NCBI RefSeq assembly: GCF_048128805.1
Contig: NC_136005.1
Location: forward strand, 16,190,260 to 16,254,259
Direction of reading: 5' to 3'
DNA length: 64,000 nt
Source of the DNA: Centroberyx gerrardi
Taxonomy: Eukaryota; Chordata; Actinopteri; Beryciformes; Berycidae
Shown: positions 60,671 to 64,000 of the stretch, one piece after another
Position numbering within the stretch: the first letter of the stretch is position 1
Layout: every line of letters begins with the position of its first letter
Notes under the pieces: model-generated
What the model was told of the DNA's origin: nothing
What the model saw: only the letters and a program-made list of their open reading frames with translations
Database searches by the model: none
Position numbers and translations under genes: made by a program

Positions 60671-62206
60671 GTTTGACTGTTACACTGAGTCCTCACAGTC
60701 AATTAAAAAACAAAGTATATGATTGCAGTGCATTCCCAAACCAACAGTAGCAATAAATATGCCAGTGGGTAAGGACACACACTGTGTTGATATTAGTCTG
60801 CGTTATTACATGCGCTTTCTGATTGAGAGTATTTATCGGTTTGATGGTTGCAAACGCCCTATGGCTGTTTTAAGCCGCTAAGATCAGCGGCACTGCATTT
60901 AATTTCTATAACACATTTCAAAAATTTCACAAGCTGTGTTGTGGCATCATATTATTCTTATTCTACAAGTTCTAATACAAATGAAATAATACATGAATAA
61001 TTGTGAATATTTATTTGATATAAAATACTGAAATTTACAAAATACAAAGACTTTGGCTCTTTTATGTGTGGCTTTCACTTACATTACACTTAGACATGAG
61101 TGATATTCACAGTTGAATATGGACAAGTAGATGCTGAAAATCCTATTAAATAAATCATTTAAATGAGAGTTCACCAAGAAGTAAGAAATACAACAAATAT
61201 ATCTTTGGAAAGAAATTTTGTCCACAAAATATTGTTTCATATCATACAAAATATATATATTTTTTCATACGGTTTGAAGTGATGTACTATGGCAAAGTTT
61301 TAAATGAGATAAATTATATCATAAAACCAAGCCTGCAGTATCAAACCTCTTCAGGGGCAAATTTCAATAAAAGTGCTTCAATACCTCATTCAGTTGACAA
61401 AAGACACTGATTGACTGATCAATAGTACCACAATACATTCAAAAATGTCGCAGGTTTTTGCAAATCAATATAAAATATAGTACACCACCTGTTACCGGAA
61501 AGCTTGTAGTTCAAGACGGCACATAATAAATTTACATTGCTTTGCTTGTTTGGTATAAGCTAATCAAAATGCAAATTTTACACAGGTATCAATTGCAGTC
61601 ATTTATGCAGTGCTTATGCATGCCCCACGGAGGTAGGTAACTGAAAATCAGACATATGATAATTCCTTTTACCACCACAATTTACGTAAGGATTTAGGGG
61701 TTTAAAATTGTAAATTCTCAGCAGGCTATTAATTTGTTTGAAAAATAGTTCTTTATAAAATTGTCATTTCAAGTATGTTGAAGCCACAATCCGGGATTTC
61801 TGAGTATATCAGTATTGAGTTTATACACAAACTCTTGAAGGGAAGGACTCGCTGATGAACAATAATGTCTGCAACTTTCTGATTCCACCATAACTCAAAA
61901 TACCCAGGCCCATTTCCCCCCAAAGTACACAAATGATACAAATGGAAATTAACTATTGTAAAGCAGCTGGAGATAGACGACTGTCTTAAATCCAATGAAG
62001 CAAACATAGCAAAGCCATTAGAGGGGGAACAGTGGTGCCACAAGAGGAGCGAAACTCCAATTCCGGATTGGGCCTTTAAATAAAAGCTTTATGACCCACC
62101 ATTTCTATGGAGAGTTATTATAGAAAAGGAAATATATATTACACTATTCAACTACATCAACAAAATACATACATTATTAGTAAAGTATTCTTCAACATAT
62201 GAAATC
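60671..62206 (-). other. ing5 3' UTR and intergenic sequence
   Basis: AT-rich non-coding sequence. Minus-strand AATAAA at about 61008-61013 could end the ing5 transcript, giving a 1.2-kb UTR. Confidence 0.45.
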
Positions 62207-63907
62207 TCATTTTTTCTTCCTGTCTTGGGTGCATCTTGGACAAAACCTGAAAAATTTGAAAACAACAAAACATTGTTTAAAGAGGATGGTCGTGATTTAT
62301 CTGCACTGATAATGACTGGCGATTTCCTTGCATATCTTTTAATAAACAAATCTAGATCAACACCACATGGATGTAATTATAAATCACTGTTAAAGGCTCT
62401 TACCATTTCCCCTTGGGTTTTGTGGCAAGGTCAACACAAGCAAAGTGAAACCACTCAATTGGACACTGAAAATAAGGATTAAAAAAATCAATGTCAGCAT
62501 TTGGAATCACTGATAAAAAAACAGGAAAACACACATGTTCTGCTATTATACAATGAATCGTGTTAAAAGAAAACTCTGCAAAAAAAAAAAAAAAAAAGAG
62601 TAGTATAAAAACCTACATCTGGGTTATCGCATCCAATCATCTCTCCGTATGACACCTGATGGCACAGGCAGTATGTGGGCTCATTGGGATCAACTGGCAT
62701 GTCTAAAACATCTGATGGCTGCATTGGCAGGAGAGCGTCGCTCAAATCTGGGCTAAAAGTGGAAGAGAATACATTATGAGCCTGATTAACAGATGGCACA
62801 CTGACTACAAGGCACATGAATGAGCTGCCCGCCCCACAACATGCGATAAAGGTCCTGGGCCGGATTCGATCCCAGGACGTTGCAGTTACATGGTATGAGT
62901 CTTAGCCAACTGAGCCACAAGTTACCTGCTTTTGATCTTTTTCTTCTTGGGAGAATCTTCATCAGAACCTTTCCTCGCTCTTCCTCTGGACGCACGCTTC
63001 TCTCTCAGCCCTCGGGAATCACCCTCTGAGCAAAATATTCATGGATATGCATCAGTACAATTTTTTATATTTACTCTTCTGCAGTGTTTTCCAGTTGAAA
63101 GCCTTGCAGATACCCAGCTTACTTTTTATTCCTCTTCCCTCCGGACTTTCATAGCCGCTCACTTCCAGTTTCTCCTTCAGCTCATTCTCAAATCGTGCCA
63201 GGTCTGCGTCCAGTCTGCGGATGTGTTTGTCCACCTACAGTAAAGGGATTTCATGTGTATTTGACCCCAGAGGATAGCACAAGAAAACGTCACTTAGAAC
63301 ACCCATTTCCATAGTGGTCCTCCATGGAGGCCTGAGACGGACATTTGTTTAAAAACAAGATGAACAGACATCTTAATGACATAGGAGCCAGGTAAGAGTG
63401 AAAGGAAATAAACGGAACTGATAAAGTGACCAAATGGTTGTTTGGAAGTTTGTTTTGCACTGACCATTTCATAGGTCTGCATGGCAAGCTGCACTTTGTC
63501 ATCACTGAACTCTTTGCACTTGCTGTAAGCATTTTGGATCTTCTGCAGATGTTCCACTCTCTGTTCTGAGGCCAGGTTCTTCACATTGGATATGTACTCC
63601 TCCGCCAGCTTGTCAATCTCTCCTTTTTTCTCTGCACAACAGCAGGAGAATTAGAGTGCTGAAAACACATTCTCAACGGCACAATGCTAGTGTACATAAT
63701 CATCACAGCACTAATACAATTACTATTAGCTGTAAACATGGTGGATGTAAAATGGTAAAGCACAAGAAAGTTAGATTTAAATCCATATTCCACTTAAATG
63801 CTCATGATTTCATAAAGTGAAATTACAGTTATCACCTTCAGTCCTATTGTCCAGGTCCCGCATCAAAGTAAAGTTCCTCTGTAGCTCACATGGTAGATTC
63901 TCAATAC
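62207..63907 (-). CDS. ing5: Inhibitor of growth protein 5 (first exon beyond the right edge)
   Basis: Chromatin reader subunit of HBO1 and MOZ/MORF histone acetyltransferase complexes; its PHD finger binds H3K4me3. Seven exons in view: 63836..63907, 63465..63631, 63123..63234, 62926..63025, 62617..62752, 62404..62465 and 62207..62246, all in frame. The ING domain ([55 protein letters not shown]) is closer to ING5 than ING4. A basic linker with KKKKIK follows. The PHD finger [19 protein letters not shown]...FHFACVDL...WFCPRC keeps all eight zinc ligands (C4HC3). The protein ends QDRKKK. The MYLEHYLDS exon must lie to the right of 64000. The PHD finger is split by two introns. Confidence 0.95.
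62814..62923 (-). mobile_element. tRNA-derived SINE head
   Basis: On the minus strand: 'tgtggctcagttggctaaga' (A box) and 'gggatcgaatcc' (B box, 62862-62873 on plus), then 'tttatcgcatgttgtgggg'. It belongs to the same class as the copy at 16514. It sits in an ing5 intron, its 5' end only 3 bp inside the donor of exon 62926..63025. Confidence 0.8.
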
Positions 63908-64000
63908 CTAGACAGGAGAACAACTTAATGTAAGACGATGTTACTGGGGGTGTGTGTTTTTATGTGAAAATTTGTATTTATAATTCATATTTCAAGAACT

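Noticed and set aside
62814-62923. Functional tRNA gene
   Set aside because: A and B boxes are present, but the sequence does not fold into a clean cloverleaf with acceptor pairing. Related copies elsewhere have SINE tails.

Overview
The window is nuclear DNA of a ray-finned fish (teleost). The evidence is split vertebrate genes with GT-AG introns, vertebrate gene neighbourhoods, very many CA/TG and GA/TC microsatellites, tRNA-derived SINEs and small terminal-inverted-repeat (TIR) DNA transposons typical of teleosts. It is gene dense: fourteen protein-coding genes, two of them cut by the window edges. I rebuilt exon structures by hand from splice sites, reading phase and recalled human proteins. 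I ran no alignment.

Layout, left to right: pcsk9 (-, first two coding exons), bsnd/barttin (-, 3' end unresolved), two tandem tmem61-like genes (-), dhcr24 (+), a tmem205-like gene (+), slc35d1 (-), an unrecognised 488-residue gene (-), aqp12 (+), rpp21 (-), pak2 (-), pigx (-), cep19 (+) and ing5 (-, first exon beyond the right edge).

The left third (pcsk9, bsnd, tmem61-like, dhcr24) reproduces the human 1p32 neighbourhood. slc35d1 is a human 1p31 gene. aqp12 and ing5 are human 2q37 genes. The pak2-pigx-cep19 trio keeps the human 3q29 order, with pigx and cep19 head to head. The window therefore joins blocks that are separate in mammals.

The genes do not form one pathway. Sterol biology recurs at the left (dhcr24 makes cholesterol, pcsk9 controls LDL-receptor turnover). 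The dhcr24 promoter carries three CCAAT boxes and one sterol-response-like site, as expected for SREBP/NF-Y control.

The most interesting coding feature is a row of three small two-helix membrane proteins, barttin and two tmem61-like proteins. They share a topology, and the two tmem61-like genes share an intron phase and C-terminal PPxY motifs. This suggests one tandemly expanded family of possible channel accessory subunits.

Other points of note are a perfect 35-bp inverted repeat in an intron, a small transposon nested inside another, a TG-repeat acceptor tract in pak2, and the uncharacterised gene with a GC-AG intron. I saw no retroviral, LTR or Polinton fossils.
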